DNA of 64,000 nt from Methylobacterium amylolyticum (GTDB lineage: Bacteria > Pseudomonadota > Alphaproteobacteria > Rhizobiales > Beijerinckiaceae): positions 79,830 through 143,829 of the forward strand of contig NZ_JAUYZI010000011.1 of assembly GCF_030700245.1 (NCBI RefSeq), given 5' to 3'. Below, piece after piece: positions 47,209 through 55,950 of the stretch. A model generated the notes under the pieces. The model worked only from the letters and a program-made list of their open reading frames with translations. It was not told where the DNA came from and did no database searches. A program made the translations under genes and the position numbers. How positions within the stretch are numbered: position 1 is the first letter of the stretch; every line of letters starts with the position of its first letter.

Positions 47209-47313
47209 GGCGTTCCGTCCGACCTTCGGCCTCTGGCAGGCCGCTCGAACGTCTCCGGTCCGGTGTGGGACACCGTCGCGGGACGCTCGCTTCGCCTCTC
47301 GGGCGCCCGCCTG

Positions 47314-47580
47314 TTACTCCGCGGCCTCGGCCAGCGGTACCACCGCCACGACGGCGCGCCCGCGGCGCGTCTCGAAGCGCACGTGGCCGGGGGTCAGCGC
47401 GAACAGGGTGTGATCCTTGCCCATGCCGACATTGACCCCGGGGTGCCATTTGGTGCCGCGCTGGCGCACGATGATGTTGCCCGGAATCACGGCCTCCGAG
47501 CCGAACTTCTTGACGCCGAGGCGCCGGCCCGCCGAGTCGCGGCCGTTGCGGGACGAGCCGCCTGCTTTCTTGTGTGCCAT
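47314..47580 (-). CDS. rpmA: 50S ribosomal protein L27
   Basis: The 88-residue protein starts [16 protein letters not shown] and has [20 protein letters not shown] and [17 protein letters not shown], which match L27 throughout. The Lys/Arg-rich N-terminus reaches the peptidyl-transferase centre. It needs no N-terminal processing as in Firmicutes. ATG 47580 follows rplU by 82 bases, and the two form the usual operon. The acidic C-terminal tail is normal for alphaproteobacteria. Confidence 0.97.
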   Translation of the reverse strand: MAHKKAGGSSRNGRDSAGRRLGVKKFGSEAVIPGNIIVRQRGTKWHPGVNVGMGKDHTLFALTPGHVRFETRRGRAVVAVVPLAEAAE

Positions 47581-47662
47581 GTCCTGAACTCCGAATTCCT
47601 AGGCCGTCATTCCAGTGCCGTCCGGGGGCCCTCAGCGCGGGGCGCGAGGGCGCGGCCCGGGA

Positions 47663-47977
47663 TCAGGCCGAGATGCCGGTGATGCGCACCACGGTGTGCG
47701 CCTGGCGGTGGCCGCGCTTGCGCCGCGAGTTCTGGCGACGGCGCTTCTTGAAGGCGATCACCTTCTTGCCGCGGCCGTGGCTCACGATCTCGCCGGTGAC
47801 GCTGATGCCGGACAGCGTCGGCGCGCCGACCTGGGTCGCGCCCGCACCGTCGGCGTAGAGCAGGACCTCGCCGAAGGTCACGGCCTCGCCGGCCTCGCCG
47901 GGCAGGGTGGCGATGGTGATGGTGTCGTTGGCGGCGACGCGGTACTGCTTGCCGCCCGTCTTGATGACTGCGAACAT
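47663..47977 (-). CDS. rplU: 50S ribosomal protein L21
   Basis: The 104-residue protein begins MFAVIKTGGKQYRVAANDTI and carries HGRGKKVIAFKKRRRQNSRRK with HRQAHTVVRITGI at the end, the L21 signature that binds 23S rRNA. It is the first gene of the rplU-rpmA operon. A sigma-70-type promoter at 48127-48155 would leave a leader of about 140 bases, long enough for autogenous control, though I see no defined structure. ATG 47977 follows ACGAGAGAACG. Confidence 0.97.
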   Translation of the reverse strand: MFAVIKTGGKQYRVAANDTITIATLPGEAGEAVTFGEVLLYADGAGATQVGAPTLSGISVTGEIVSHGRGKKVIAFKKRRRQNSRRKRGHRQAHTVVRITGISA

Positions 47978-48126
47978 CGTTCTCTCGTGTTCTCGAACGG
48001 CCTCCGGGCATCCCGTCTCCGGGCGGTCTCCTGGGCCGGCTTCTTGTTTGGGGTCATCGCGCCGGGATGGAACCCGGGCAACGCGAAGCGCGCGGGTCCT
48101 GCGAGAGGCCGCGCGCCGTCGCGGCT

Positions 48127-48155
48127 CTCTAGGGCGGGCCGGCGCGGCGTGTCAA
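48127..48155 (-). promoter_or_regulatory. sigma-70 promoter of rplU-rpmA (candidate)
   Basis: On the minus strand TTGACA (48155-48150) is followed by a 17-base spacer and CTAGAG (48132-48127). The -35 is perfect. It overlaps the stop codon of the gene at 48152-48499 and lies about 150 bases ahead of rplU. Confidence 0.6.
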
Positions 48156-48499
48156 GGTGATTCCGGCGCCGATGGCGCGGGCTGCCCGTCGCGCCACGCC
48201 TGCATGTCGAGGTGCATCAGCATCTCGGAATAGGCCCGCACCACCTCGGCGAGGCGCGCTGTGTCGGCCCCCTCGCCCGGGGCGCGGTGCGCGGCGTAGT
48301 GGCTGGCGCGGGCGCGCAGTTGCGCCGCCAGCAGGGCGAGGTGGCCCGACCACGCGCCCTGCGCCTGCGCGGCCGCCCGCACGAGGCGCAGGCGCCGGAC
48401 GATCTCCTGCACGTTCGGGCCCAGCGCGACGCCCCCGCCCATCTCCGCGAAGAGGTCGAAGGTCGAGTGGAGGATCGCGGTCGCGGCGCGCACGGACAT
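48152..48499 (-). CDS. hypothetical helical protein
   Basis: The 115-residue protein is mostly helical (AATAILHSTFDLFAEMGGGV; IVRRLRLVRAAAQAQGAWSG; RLAEVVRAYSEMLMHLDMQA). It has no signal, membrane segment or recognised domain. ATG 48499 is 12 bases from the stop of the FkbM methyltransferase gene, so the two are co-transcribed. The C-terminus is short and Pro-rich. Its link to the methyltransferase is inferred from spacing only. Confidence 0.6.
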   Translation of the reverse strand: MSVRAATAILHSTFDLFAEMGGGVALGPNVQEIVRRLRLVRAAAQAQGAWSGHLALLAAQLRARASHYAAHRAPGEGADTARLAEVVRAYSEMLMHLDMQAWRDGQPAPSAPESP

Positions 48500-48511
48500 C
48501 GGGCGTCCCCC

Positions 48512-49279
48512 TCAGCGGTTGCGCGGCAGCAGGTCCGGCCGCACGTACCAGTCGTCGAACATCGAGAAGCGGGTGAACCTGCGCCGGTAGCCGTGGCGGT
48601 TCAGCGTCTCGTAGATCGCGCCGCGCTTGTCCGTGTAATTGTGCTCGACGCTCACCAGCGCGATGTCGTAGGCGCCGAAGTCGAAGCTGTCGATGATGTC
48701 GAGCTCGCCCCCCTCGACATCGATGCTGAGGTAGTCGATCGCCCGCGGCGCCCGGGCCTGTTCGAGGAACCGCTGCAGGGTGATCGTCTCGACCTCGTAC
48801 TGCTGGGCGCCGTCGGTCCGCGAGGCGGCGTGGAAGTCCGCGTCGGCGAGCCCTTCGAGGGTCGAGAGTTCCCGCTGGAACACCTCGCGGAACACGAGCT
48901 TCAGCCCGTCGGTGGCGTGGACGCACTTGCTGGTGATGTAGCAGTTGCGGTTGGCGTGCAGGGCGTCCTGCCAGACCCGCGCCGGCTCGGCCACCGCCCC
49001 CTGCCAGCCGAAGGCCTTCTCCAGGAGCAGGGTGTTGCTGAGGGAGACCCCGTCGCAGACCCCGAACTCGACGAAGTAGCCGCCGCGCTTCTCGCCGAGC
49101 TCGTACAGCACCCAGATGTCCTGGAGGAGCTGGGAATTGGACAGCGGCGCGCGCTTGGCCGCGAAGGCGAGGAAGTCGAGATCCTCCGCGTAGAGCTGCG
49201 GGCGGCCGCCGAGCGTCTCGCGCAGCCCGAGCAGCGCGTTGAACACGGTCAGGAATTCGACGTCCGCTTCGGCGTCCAT
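48512..49279 (-). CDS. FkbM family methyltransferase
   Basis: The 255-residue protein has a Rossmann-like S-adenosylmethionine domain. GGYFVEFGVCDGVSLSNTLLLEK is the cofactor-binding start, and IDYLSIDVEGGELDIIDSFDF is the FkbM signature. The family methylates hydroxyl groups of sugars or polyketides, often on surface polysaccharides. ATG 49279 with AGGA upstream is chosen over a longer open frame. It sits between two small genes of unknown role, and the substrate cannot be told. Confidence 0.87.
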   Translation of the reverse strand: MDAEADVEFLTVFNALLGLRETLGGRPQLYAEDLDFLAFAAKRAPLSNSQLLQDIWVLYELGEKRGGYFVEFGVCDGVSLSNTLLLEKAFGWQGAVAEPARVWQDALHANRNCYITSKCVHATDGLKLVFREVFQRELSTLEGLADADFHAASRTDGAQQYEVETITLQRFLEQARAPRAIDYLSIDVEGGELDIIDSFDFGAYDIALVSVEHNYTDKRGAIYETLNRHGYRRRFTRFSMFDDWYVRPDLLPRNR

Positions 49280-49373
49280 GACGGGTCCTATTCTCGGAAC
49301 GGTCCACCTCGCGCCGCGCCCGCCCCCGCTCCGCGGCACGGCGCGCCTCCGGGGCCGACGCGGCCCCGTCCGG

Positions 49374-49733
49374 TCAGAGGCCGGGGCCCCGCCCGGCGCC
49401 GAGCGCGCCCAGCACCCGCTCGGTCTCGGCGAGCAGGAAGGCGTGCCGCGCCGCCTCGGGGCCCGCGTTCGGGATCGCCCGGGCGCTGTCCCGGATCAGG
49501 GCGGAGAACTTGCGGCGGTCGAGCCCGAACGGGCGTAGGCTGCCGAGCAGCGCCGCGTTGACCGCCCGCAGGGCCTCCACGCGCTCGGCCGCCTCGCTCC
49601 GGGCCGCGGCGGCCTGGGCCCGCGCGATCTGGGCGTCGAGCTGCGCCTGCTGCAAGGTCTTCATCAGGCCCTTGTTGAACGCGTTCAGCGCCGCGTCCTG
49701 CGCGCCGCCGTCCGGGAACCGCTGAACCGTCAT
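49374..49733 (-). CDS. hypothetical coiled-coil protein
   Basis: The 119-residue protein has a long Ala/Gln/Glu/Arg-rich helix (MKTLQQAQLDAQIARAQAAA, through about residue 60) and a second helical part. No signal peptide or known domain. ATG 49733 has GAGGAGA ahead. It is on the same strand as the FkbM gene, 94 bases upstream of its start, and may belong to that transcript. The composition suggests a cytoplasmic oligomer. Confidence 0.6.
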   Translation of the reverse strand: MTVQRFPDGGAQDAALNAFNKGLMKTLQQAQLDAQIARAQAAAARSEAAERVEALRAVNAALLGSLRPFGLDRRKFSALIRDSARAIPNAGPEAARHAFLLAETERVLGALGAGRGPGL

Positions 49734-49778
49734 GGCCGGTCTCCTCGCACCGATCGTCTCACCCGCCGTCCCGGGCGC

Positions 49779-50162
49779 TCACCGCGACAGCACGCCCTTG
49801 GCCGCCGTGCCCGCCGGCCCGAAGGCGGCGAAGGCTCCCGCGCACCAAGCATCGCGCCCCTCGGCGTTGAGCTGCTGGCGGACCGCGACGGCCCGGCCCT
49901 TCAGCTTCTCCTCCAGGGCCGCCTCCTGGGCCGGCGCCACGCGTGCGGCGAGCCGCAGGTTGGTGAGCTGGCCCGCGTTGAGCCGCAGGCCCGGGCAGGA
50001 TTGCTCGGCGATGATCGTCGTCGTCGCGGCCTCGGCGTAGGCGTCGAGGGGCGACGGGGCGGCCTGCGGCTGAGTCGGCGCCTGCGCCCCGGACGGCGCG
50101 GCGGCCAGCAGCGCCGCGGCGAGCGAGGCGGATCCGAGCAGGATGCTCGCGTACCGGACCAT
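49779..50162 (-). CDS. secreted hypothetical protein
   Basis: The 127-residue product has a signal peptide (about residues 1-26, ending SGAQA). The mature part has two Cys (QSCPGLRLN and [12 protein letters not shown]) that probably form a disulfide, and Ala-rich helices between. ATG 50162 lies 5 bases after the YceI stop, so the two are one operon. No known domain; it is likely periplasmic. Its partner role to YceI is unknown. Confidence 0.65.
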   Translation of the reverse strand: MVRYASILLGSASLAAALLAAAPSGAQAPTQPQAAPSPLDAYAEAATTTIIAEQSCPGLRLNAGQLTNLRLAARVAPAQEAALEEKLKGRAVAVRQQLNAEGRDAWCAGAFAAFGPAGTAAKGVLSR

Positions 50163-50167
50163 CGCCG

Positions 50168-50842
50168 CTACTCCGCCTTCTTGAACTCGCCCTCGATGCG
50201 CAGCGTGACCTCGTCGCCGAGCGCCGGCAGGAAGGCGTTCACGCCGAACTCCGAGCGCTTGACCACCGCGCGCCCGTCGAACCCCACCGTGTAGCGCTTG
50301 TCGACCGGGCTGAGGCCGGCCTGGTTGAAGGTCGCGTCGATCGCCACCGGCCGGGTCGTCCCGCGGAGTGTCAGGTCGCCGGTGATCCGCGCGGTGGTCG
50401 GGCTGGTCGGCTCGACGCCGGTGGCGGTGAAGGTCGCGGTCGGGAACTTCTGCGTGTCGAAGAAGTCCGGCGTGGCCAGGTGCCGCTCCAGCCGCGCGCT
50501 GCCGGTGAGAACGCCGGAGAGCGGCACGGTGACGGCGAGGCGGCTCTTCTCGGGGGCCTTGGGGTCGAGGTCGAGGGTGCCGCTCAGCCCGGTGAACTGG
50601 CCGTAATAGGTCGAGTAGCCGAGATGGCTCACCGACCACGTGATCTTGCCGTGGTCCGGGTCGAGCACGTAGGCGCCGGGGCGGACCTGCGTCGGGTCCT
50701 TCGACGGGGCGGCGGGGGCCGGGGCGTCGGGCGTCGTCGCGGCGGGCTTCGTGCCCGCGGGCGCCTCCTCGGCCGCGGCAGGGCTTGCAAGGGCGCTTGC
50801 AAGCGCGAACAGTCCAGCGAGGGCGAGGGCGGTGGCGCGCAT
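50168..50842 (-). CDS. YceI family periplasmic protein
   Basis: The 224-residue protein has a signal peptide (about 1-27), a Pro/Ala-rich linker, and a YceI lipocalin-like barrel from about residue 57 ([81 protein letters not shown]). YceI proteins bind a polyisoprenoid or amphiphile and respond to stress or alkaline pH. ATG 50842 has GGGAG upstream. It is divergent from ruvA with 228 bases between. Confidence 0.9.
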   Translation of the reverse strand: MRATALALAGLFALASALASPAAAEEAPAGTKPAATTPDAPAPAAPSKDPTQVRPGAYVLDPDHGKITWSVSHLGYSTYYGQFTGLSGTLDLDPKAPEKSRLAVTVPLSGVLTGSARLERHLATPDFFDTQKFPTATFTATGVEPTSPTTARITGDLTLRGTTRPVAIDATFNQAGLSPVDKRYTVGFDGRAVVKRSEFGVNAFLPALGDEVTLRIEGEFKKAE

Positions 50843-51070
50843 CGACGTCTCCCGGCGGCAGGGACCCGGGCCAGAGCTTGGCCTCGCGCGCCTCATTTCA
50901 CGAAGCGCGCCGGCGCTCAAGCCGCGGCCTGCCGCGCTGGCGGGCGCACGCCCGCTTCTGTAGGCATCGCCCGGGGCACCCGCCCAGAAGGTTTTCGCCG
51001 GGGCGGGCCGCGAAGTTCGAGAGGAGCCGCGCGGCGCCCGCTGGGCCGCCGCCGGCGGGCGGGCGGTGCG

Positions 51071-51688
51071 ATGATCGGCAAGCTCAGGGGCGTGGTGGAT
51101 TCCTTCGGCGAGGATTTCGTGATCCTCGACGTGCAGGGCGTCGGCTACGTGGTGCACTGCTCGGCCCGCACCCTCCAGCGGCTGCCGAAGGCCGGCGAGG
51201 CGGCGGAACTGTCGATCGAGACCCACGTCCGCGAGGACATGATCCGGCTCTACGGCTTCCGCTCGGACCCGGAGCGGGATTGGTTCCGCCTGCTCCAGAC
51301 GGTGCAGGGGGTGGGGGCCCGGGTCGCGCTCGGGGTGCTGTCGGTGCTGGAGCCGGACGCGCTCGCCGCCGCCATCGCCACCGGCGACAAGGGCGCGATC
51401 GCCCGCGCGCCCGGCGTCGGCCCGCGGCTCGCGGCCCGCCTCGCGGCCGAGTTGCGGGACAAGGCGCCGGCCTTCGCCCCCGTCGACCCGGCGCTGGTCG
51501 CGCTGGCCGGCGCGGTGGAGGAGGGCTCGGCCCCGCAGCCGGTAGCCGACGCGATCTCGGCGCTGGTCAACCTCGGCTACCCGCAGGTCCAGGCCTCGGC
51601 GGCGATCGCCGCGGCGCTGAAGGGCGCGGGCGAGGGCGCGGAGGCCAAGACGCTGATCCGGCTCGGGCTCCGGGAACTCGCCCGCTGA
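51071..51688 (+). CDS. ruvA: Holliday junction branch migration protein RuvA
   Basis: The 205-residue protein binds Holliday junctions and loads the RuvB motor. The OB-fold domain (1-62, [29 protein letters not shown]), two helix-hairpin-helix motifs (about 70-140, [33 protein letters not shown]) and the mobile C-terminal RuvB-binding domain (about 155-205) are all present. ATG 51071 is used; no strong ribosome site is seen. Neither ruvC nor ruvB is adjacent, which is unusual. The next gene converges. Confidence 0.95.
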   Translation: MIGKLRGVVDSFGEDFVILDVQGVGYVVHCSARTLQRLPKAGEAAELSIETHVREDMIRLYGFRSDPERDWFRLLQTVQGVGARVALGVLSVLEPDALAAAIATGDKGAIARAPGVGPRLAARLAAELRDKAPAFAPVDPALVALAGAVEEGSAPQPVADAISALVNLGYPQVQASAAIAAALKGAGEGAEAKTLIRLGLRELAR

Positions 51689-51761
51689 AGCGATCCCGAA
51701 CCGGAGCGCTCACCCTCGCGGCGGATGCCGGCCCGACGCGTGAGCGCGCGACGAGACGACC

Positions 51762-53573
51762 CTAAGCCTCGGCCCGGATCCCCGCGAGCGGCGTGCTGAG
51801 CGTGCAGACGAGCCCCTCCGGCCGATAGTCGCTGCGCACGGAGCCCCCGGCGAGGCCGCGCTCGATCAGCCGGGTCCCGAAGCCCTTGCGCGTCGGCGCC
51901 GCCGCCGGCGGCCCGCCGGACTCGGTCCAGGCGAGGCGGAAGGCGGCCTCCCCCGCCCCCTCCACCGTCCAGGCGACGGCCACATGACCCGTGTCCGCCG
52001 AGAGGGCCCCGTACTTCGCGGCGTTGGTGGCGAGCTCGTGCAGCAGCAGGGCCAGCGACAGCGCGGCCGAGGGCCCGATGCGCAGGGACGGGCCGTCGAG
52101 GCGGAAGCGGTCGGGTGCGTCGGCGTGCAGGGCGAGGGCGCCGCGCACCACCTCGGCCACGTCGGCGCTCTCCTGGCCGGCGGCGATCAGGATGTCGTGG
52201 GCCTTGCCCAGGGCGATCAGCCGCAGGGAGAGCGCCTCGCGGGCGGCCTCGGGGTCGGCGGTGTTGCGCAGGGTCTGGGCGGCGATCGACTGCACCAGCG
52301 CCAGAGTGTTCTTGAGCCGGTGCGACAGCTCGCGGTTGAGCACCGCCTGCTGCTCCTCGGCCTGCACCCGGGCGACCGCCGCCTGGGTGCGGTCGGCCAC
52401 GGTGCGGATGAAGGCGATCTCCTCGGGCCGCCAGTGCCGGGGCCGGTCGTCGTGGACGAACATCACCGCCGCGAGCTGGCCCCGGACCAGGATCGGCACG
52501 TTGACGAGCACGCGGATGCCGATGCCGAGCAGGGTGCCGGCCTCCGGCGCGGTGCGCGCGTCGGTGGCGACATCGTCGATGATTACCGTGTCGCCGCGCT
52601 TGAGATCGTCGATGAAGCTGCCGTAGGCGCGGAAATGGTGCGCGCCGGCGATGCTGGCGGTCCCCGGAACGCGCCAGTCGGGATGAACCAGAACGGTCTC
52701 CTCGGCCGGGTCGACGGTGCCGTAGCCCGCCCGCGTCGCGTCGAGCGCCCGCGCCATGATCTCGGCGGCGGTGTGGGCGATCCACCCCACCTCCTCCAGG
52801 TCGCGCAGCCGGTCGCCCAGCTCCACCAGCGCGTCCTTGCGCAGGTCGGCGGCGCGTCGCTCGGTGATGTCGAGGACGACGCCGGGGAAGCGGGCGGGAC
52901 GCCCGTCCGCGTCGTGGTAGCAGCGGCCGCGGGCGTGAACCCAGGTCACGGCGCCGTCGGCGGCCCGCAGCCGGTACTCCTCGCTGAAATCGCCGCCCGC
53001 GGCGAGCGCGCGCGCGATGCGCTCGCCGACCCAGTCGCGGTCGTCGGCGTGGATGCCCGAGACGAAGGCGGAGAGCGGCGCGCCGGCCTCGGCGGCGGCG
53101 GGGTCGACGCCGAACATCTGCGCGAACCGCTCGCCCGCGTAGACGAGGTCCGCCGGGACGTCCCAGTCCCACCAGCCGAGCGAGCCCGAGGCGGCGATGG
53201 CGAAGCTCAGCCGCTCCTCGCTCAGGGCGAGCGCCGCCCGGCTCGAGCGCAGCGCGGCCACCACGTCCTGCGAGGCGGCGAGGTCGGATGCCGCCTCGGC
53301 CAGGGCCCGGCGGTGGGCGACGCCGTCCGCGACGGCGCCGGCCCGCACGTCCCGGATCTCGCGCCGCACGTCGGCGGTCTGGGCGCGGCTGCGGGCGAGC
53401 TGGGCGCGGAACTCCGCCTCGACCGCGATCCGGCCGATGTTGAGGCGCTCCACGTCGATGCCGGCCAAGGCCAGCGCCGCGCGCAAGTGCCTGTTCTCGG
53501 CTTCGAGGTCCGCCAGCGTGCGGGTCGCCGAGTCGCCGGTCGCGTCGCGGGTTGCCAAGTCGTTCTCGGTCAC
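51762..53573 (-). CDS. HWE-family sensor histidine kinase with PAS and GAF domains
   Basis: The 603-residue kinase has a coiled N-terminal part (about 20-120), a PAS domain (about 120-240, ending FPGVVLDITERR), a GAF domain (about 255-405), and an HWE kinase core. The phospho-acceptor His is in LNRELSHRLKNTLALVQSIA, the N-box His in LHELATNAAKYGALS, and the WxE in AWTESGGP. It has no membrane helix, so it senses a cytoplasmic signal. HWE kinases often feed the PhyR general stress pathway. GTG 53573 is the start. It has no adjacent response regulator. Confidence 0.92.
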   Translation of the reverse strand: MTENDLATRDATGDSATRTLADLEAENRHLRAALALAGIDVERLNIGRIAVEAEFRAQLARSRAQTADVRREIRDVRAGAVADGVAHRRALAEAASDLAASQDVVAALRSSRAALALSEERLSFAIAASGSLGWWDWDVPADLVYAGERFAQMFGVDPAAAEAGAPLSAFVSGIHADDRDWVGERIARALAAGGDFSEEYRLRAADGAVTWVHARGRCYHDADGRPARFPGVVLDITERRAADLRKDALVELGDRLRDLEEVGWIAHTAAEIMARALDATRAGYGTVDPAEETVLVHPDWRVPGTASIAGAHHFRAYGSFIDDLKRGDTVIIDDVATDARTAPEAGTLLGIGIRVLVNVPILVRGQLAAVMFVHDDRPRHWRPEEIAFIRTVADRTQAAVARVQAEEQQAVLNRELSHRLKNTLALVQSIAAQTLRNTADPEAAREALSLRLIALGKAHDILIAAGQESADVAEVVRGALALHADAPDRFRLDGPSLRIGPSAALSLALLLHELATNAAKYGALSADTGHVAVAWTVEGAGEAAFRLAWTESGGPPAAAPTRKGFGTRLIERGLAGGSVRSDYRPEGLVCTLSTPLAGIRAEA

Positions 53574-53827
53574 GCGATGGCCGTCGCGGCGCTCGGGGCG
53601 GGGAAGAGCGCCAGTCTAACGCCTCGACCTATCGTGCACAATTCGATTGTTTCTGTACGGAATCATACGCTGTGCCGGCGCAAAGCTTGGCTCGACCGGC
53701 GCGCAGGGATGGACCGGGCGATGGGCCGGGCACGAGAGGATCGCGCACGCTTGAGATGCGCCCCCTTGACCGGCGCGGGGCCGGATGCCATGTCCCGGCA
53801 TCCGGTAAGGCCCTGAAAAGCCATCAC

Positions 53828-53844
53828 TTTTCAAGAGTTCTAAT
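53828..53844 (+). promoter_or_regulatory. Irr-type iron control element (candidate)
   Basis: The 17 bases TTTTCAAGAGTTCTAAT fit the ICE consensus TTTAGAA-N3-TTCTAAA at 11 of 14 fixed positions. It lies 106 bases upstream of bfd, a gene commonly controlled by Irr in Rhizobiales. The rest of 53574-53949 holds the divergent kinase promoter and no gene. Confidence 0.6.
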
Positions 53845-53949
53845 CTACGCGGCGATAGCGGGACGGCCACGATTTCGTCACGCGATGCGCCGAAGAACCG
53901 GGAGATCGGCCCCATCGGGGCCTGAAGGAAGACGGGTGCTGCGCCTCGC

Positions 53950-54228
53950 ATGATCGTCTGTTCCTGCAACGTCCTGTCGGACGGCGCCGTCCGGGGCTGC
54001 CTCGCCCCGGGACCGGGCTGTCCGCGCACGCCCGCCCAGGTCTATGCCTGCCTCGGATGCAGCCCGAAATGCGGGCGCTGCGCCCGCACGATCCGCGCGA
54101 TCATGCAGGCGGCGCTCGGCGAAGCGGTCCCCGCGGAGGGCGGCCATGCCTGCACCACGGCTTGCGCGAGTGCCTGTAGTTTGGTGAAGCTCCAAACTGC
54201 GGATGCGGAGGAGGCTGTGGCCGCCTGA
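53950..54228 (+). CDS. bfd: bacterioferritin-associated ferredoxin
   Basis: The 92-residue [2Fe-2S] protein passes electrons to bacterioferritin to release stored iron. The likely ligands are Cys4, Cys6, Cys41 and Cys44 ([18 protein letters not shown]). The N-terminal part fits Bfd; extra Cys at 17, 24, 34 and 37 and a Cys-rich C-terminus (CTTACASAC) are additions to the usual 60-75-residue protein. ATG 53950 is used. It lies 46 bases before bfr on the same strand, behind an Irr-like box. Confidence 0.9.
   Translation: MIVCSCNVLSDGAVRGCLAPGPGCPRTPAQVYACLGCSPKCGRCARTIRAIMQAALGEAVPAEGGHACTTACASACSLVKLQTADAEEAVAA
54178..54198 (+). other. inverted repeat at the 3' end of bfd
   Basis: Perfect 7-base arms AGTTTGG and CCAAACT with a 7-base loop lie inside the last codons of bfd, about 75 bases ahead of bfr. 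It could tune bfr translation or mRNA stability, or bind a regulator. Confidence 0.3.
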
Positions 54229-54274
54229 TCGGGCCCTCTCCTCCGCCGGACCAGAGCGCGAAGGAGTTCGGGGG

Positions 54275-54772
54275 ATGAAGGGCGACACCAAGGTTATCGA
54301 GTATCTCAACCGCGGCTTGCGCAGCGAGTTGACCGCGGTGAGCCAGTACTGGCTCCACTTCCGCATGCTCAACGACTGGGGCTACGTCGAGCTGGCGAAG
54401 TTCTGGCGCAAGGAATCGATCGAGGAGATGAACCACGCCGACCGGTTCGTCGACCGGATCCTGTTCCTCGACGGTTTTCCGAACCTTCAGGAGCTCGACC
54501 CGCTGCGGATCGGCCAGAACGTCCAGGAGATCCTGGAATGCGACCTCGCCGCCGAGAACGAGGCCCGGGCGCTGTACCTCGAAGCCGCGCAGTACTGCGA
54601 TTCAATCAACGAGCGCGTCTCCAAGCGCCTGTTCGAGGATCTGGCCGAGGACGAGGAGGGCCACATCGACTTCCTGGAGACGCAACTGGAGCTGATCAAG
54701 CAGATCGGCCTGCCGCTCTACGCCCAGAAGCACATCGGCGGCCTGGAACAGATCGCCCCGGAAACCGAGTAA
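54275..54772 (+). CDS. bfr: bacterioferritin
   Basis: The 165-residue ferritin-like protein forms the 24-subunit iron store. Ferroxidase residues Glu18, Glu51, His54, Glu94, Glu127 and His130 fit [24 protein letters not shown] and EDEEGHID, and Met52 is the heme ligand. The length is normal. ATG 54275 has GAGTTCGGGGG ahead. It follows bfd, its electron donor for iron release, and both likely respond to Irr. The region after it holds a palindromic repeat. Confidence 0.96.
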   Translation: MKGDTKVIEYLNRGLRSELTAVSQYWLHFRMLNDWGYVELAKFWRKESIEEMNHADRFVDRILFLDGFPNLQELDPLRIGQNVQEILECDLAAENEARALYLEAAQYCDSINERVSKRLFEDLAEDEEGHIDFLETQLELIKQIGLPLYAQKHIGGLEQIAPETE

Positions 54773-54802
54773 GTTACGTTACGGGGTTTCACGCGCGACG
54801 GT

Positions 54803-54973
54803 CTCCCTCTCCCCTTTGCGGGACAGGGTGACCTCAGAAGGGGGTCGGGTGAGGGGAGCGACCGTGCCGGACATGGCGCCCGCCACCCGTCGCTCGACAT
54901 ATCTTGAAGCCGGGCTCCCCTCTCCCGACCCGGCCTCACGGCCGGGCCACCCTCCCCCGCAGAGGGGGGAGGG
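54803..54973. repeat. dispersed inverted repeat, copy C
   Basis: Left arm 54803-54859 and right arm 54914-54973 face each other around a 54-base centre. The right arm shares CCCCTCTCCCGACCCG and GGCCACCCTCCCCCGCAGAG with copy B near 40.0 kb. It fills the gap between bfr and dapB. Confidence 0.85.
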
Positions 54974-55044
54974 GGTTCCCGTGCATCAGACGCCCTGCTG
55001 AGCGGCCTTCCGCGAAGGGCGATACAGAGCAGGATTCGAAAGAA

Positions 55045-55842
55045 ATGCGGCTCGTGGTGGTCGGCGCCGACGGGCGCATGGGGCGGATGCTGGTCCGGGC
55101 GGTGGCGGGGGCCGAGGGCTGCACCCTGGCCGGGGCGATCGAGCGGGCGGGCGCGGCGGCGCTGGGGCAGGATGCGGGAACGCTCGCGGGGCTGCCGCCG
55201 CTCGGCGTTCCCGTCACCGACGACCCGCTCGCCGCCTTCGCCGCCGCCGACGGGGTGCTCGATTTCACGGCGCCCGCCGCCACCGTGCAGTTCGCCGAGC
55301 TGGCGGCGCAGGCCCGCATCGTCCACGTGGTCGGCACCACCGGCCTGTCGGAGGACGACCTCGCCGCGCTGAAGGCGGCCTCCTACCACGCCCGCATCGT
55401 GCGCTCGGGCAACATGTCGCTCGGCGTCAACCTGATGGCGGAGCTGGTGCGCCGGGTGGCCAAGGCGCTCGGCGACGAGTTCGACATCGAGATCTGCGAG
55501 ATGCACCACCGGATGAAGGTGGACGCGCCCTCGGGCACCGCGCTGCTGCTCGGCGAGGCGGCCGCCGAGGGCCGCGGCGTCGACCTGCCGGCGGTGCGCG
55601 TCTCGACCCGGGACGGCCACACCGGCGCGCGCAGGGCCGGCGACATCGGCTTCGCCACCCTGCGCGGGGGCACGGTGGTGGGCGACCACAGCGTGATCTT
55701 CGCCGGCCCCGGCGAGAGCCTGACCATCAGCCACCACGCCGCCGACCGCGGCCTGTTCGCGACCGGCGCCGTGAAGGCGGCGCTCTGGGCGCACCCGAAG
55801 CCGCCGGGGCTGTACGCCATGGCCGACGTGCTCGGCCTGTGA
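55045..55842 (+). CDS. dapB: 4-hydroxy-tetrahydrodipicolinate reductase
   Basis: The 265-residue enzyme reduces hydroxy-tetrahydrodipicolinate in lysine and diaminopimelate synthesis. The N-terminal loop [18 protein letters not shown] binds NAD(P)H, and the catalytic His region is [35 protein letters not shown] and [11 protein letters not shown] also match. ATG 55045 with AGGA upstream is chosen; the upstream open frame is the repeat. asd, an earlier enzyme of the same pathway, lies 5.7 kb away. Confidence 0.95.
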   Translation: MRLVVVGADGRMGRMLVRAVAGAEGCTLAGAIERAGAAALGQDAGTLAGLPPLGVPVTDDPLAAFAAADGVLDFTAPAATVQFAELAAQARIVHVVGTTGLSEDDLAALKAASYHARIVRSGNMSLGVNLMAELVRRVAKALGDEFDIEICEMHHRMKVDAPSGTALLLGEAAAEGRGVDLPAVRVSTRDGHTGARRAGDIGFATLRGGTVVGDHSVIFAGPGESLTISHHAADRGLFATGAVKAALWAHPKPPGLYAMADVLGL

Positions 55843-55950
55843 ACGGCGGGCCCGTTTTGTGGCGCCGCGGCCTATGGCGCGCGGCTCCGCCCTGCTAGGA
55901 GCCGGGCCGGAGGCGGCAAGCGGCCGCGACGACGGAAACGGAACACAGAG

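Noticed and set aside
54904..55044. N-terminal extension of DapB by 47 residues
   Set aside because: The extension is translated palindromic repeat. ATG 55045 has a ribosome site and starts directly with the nucleotide-binding strand.
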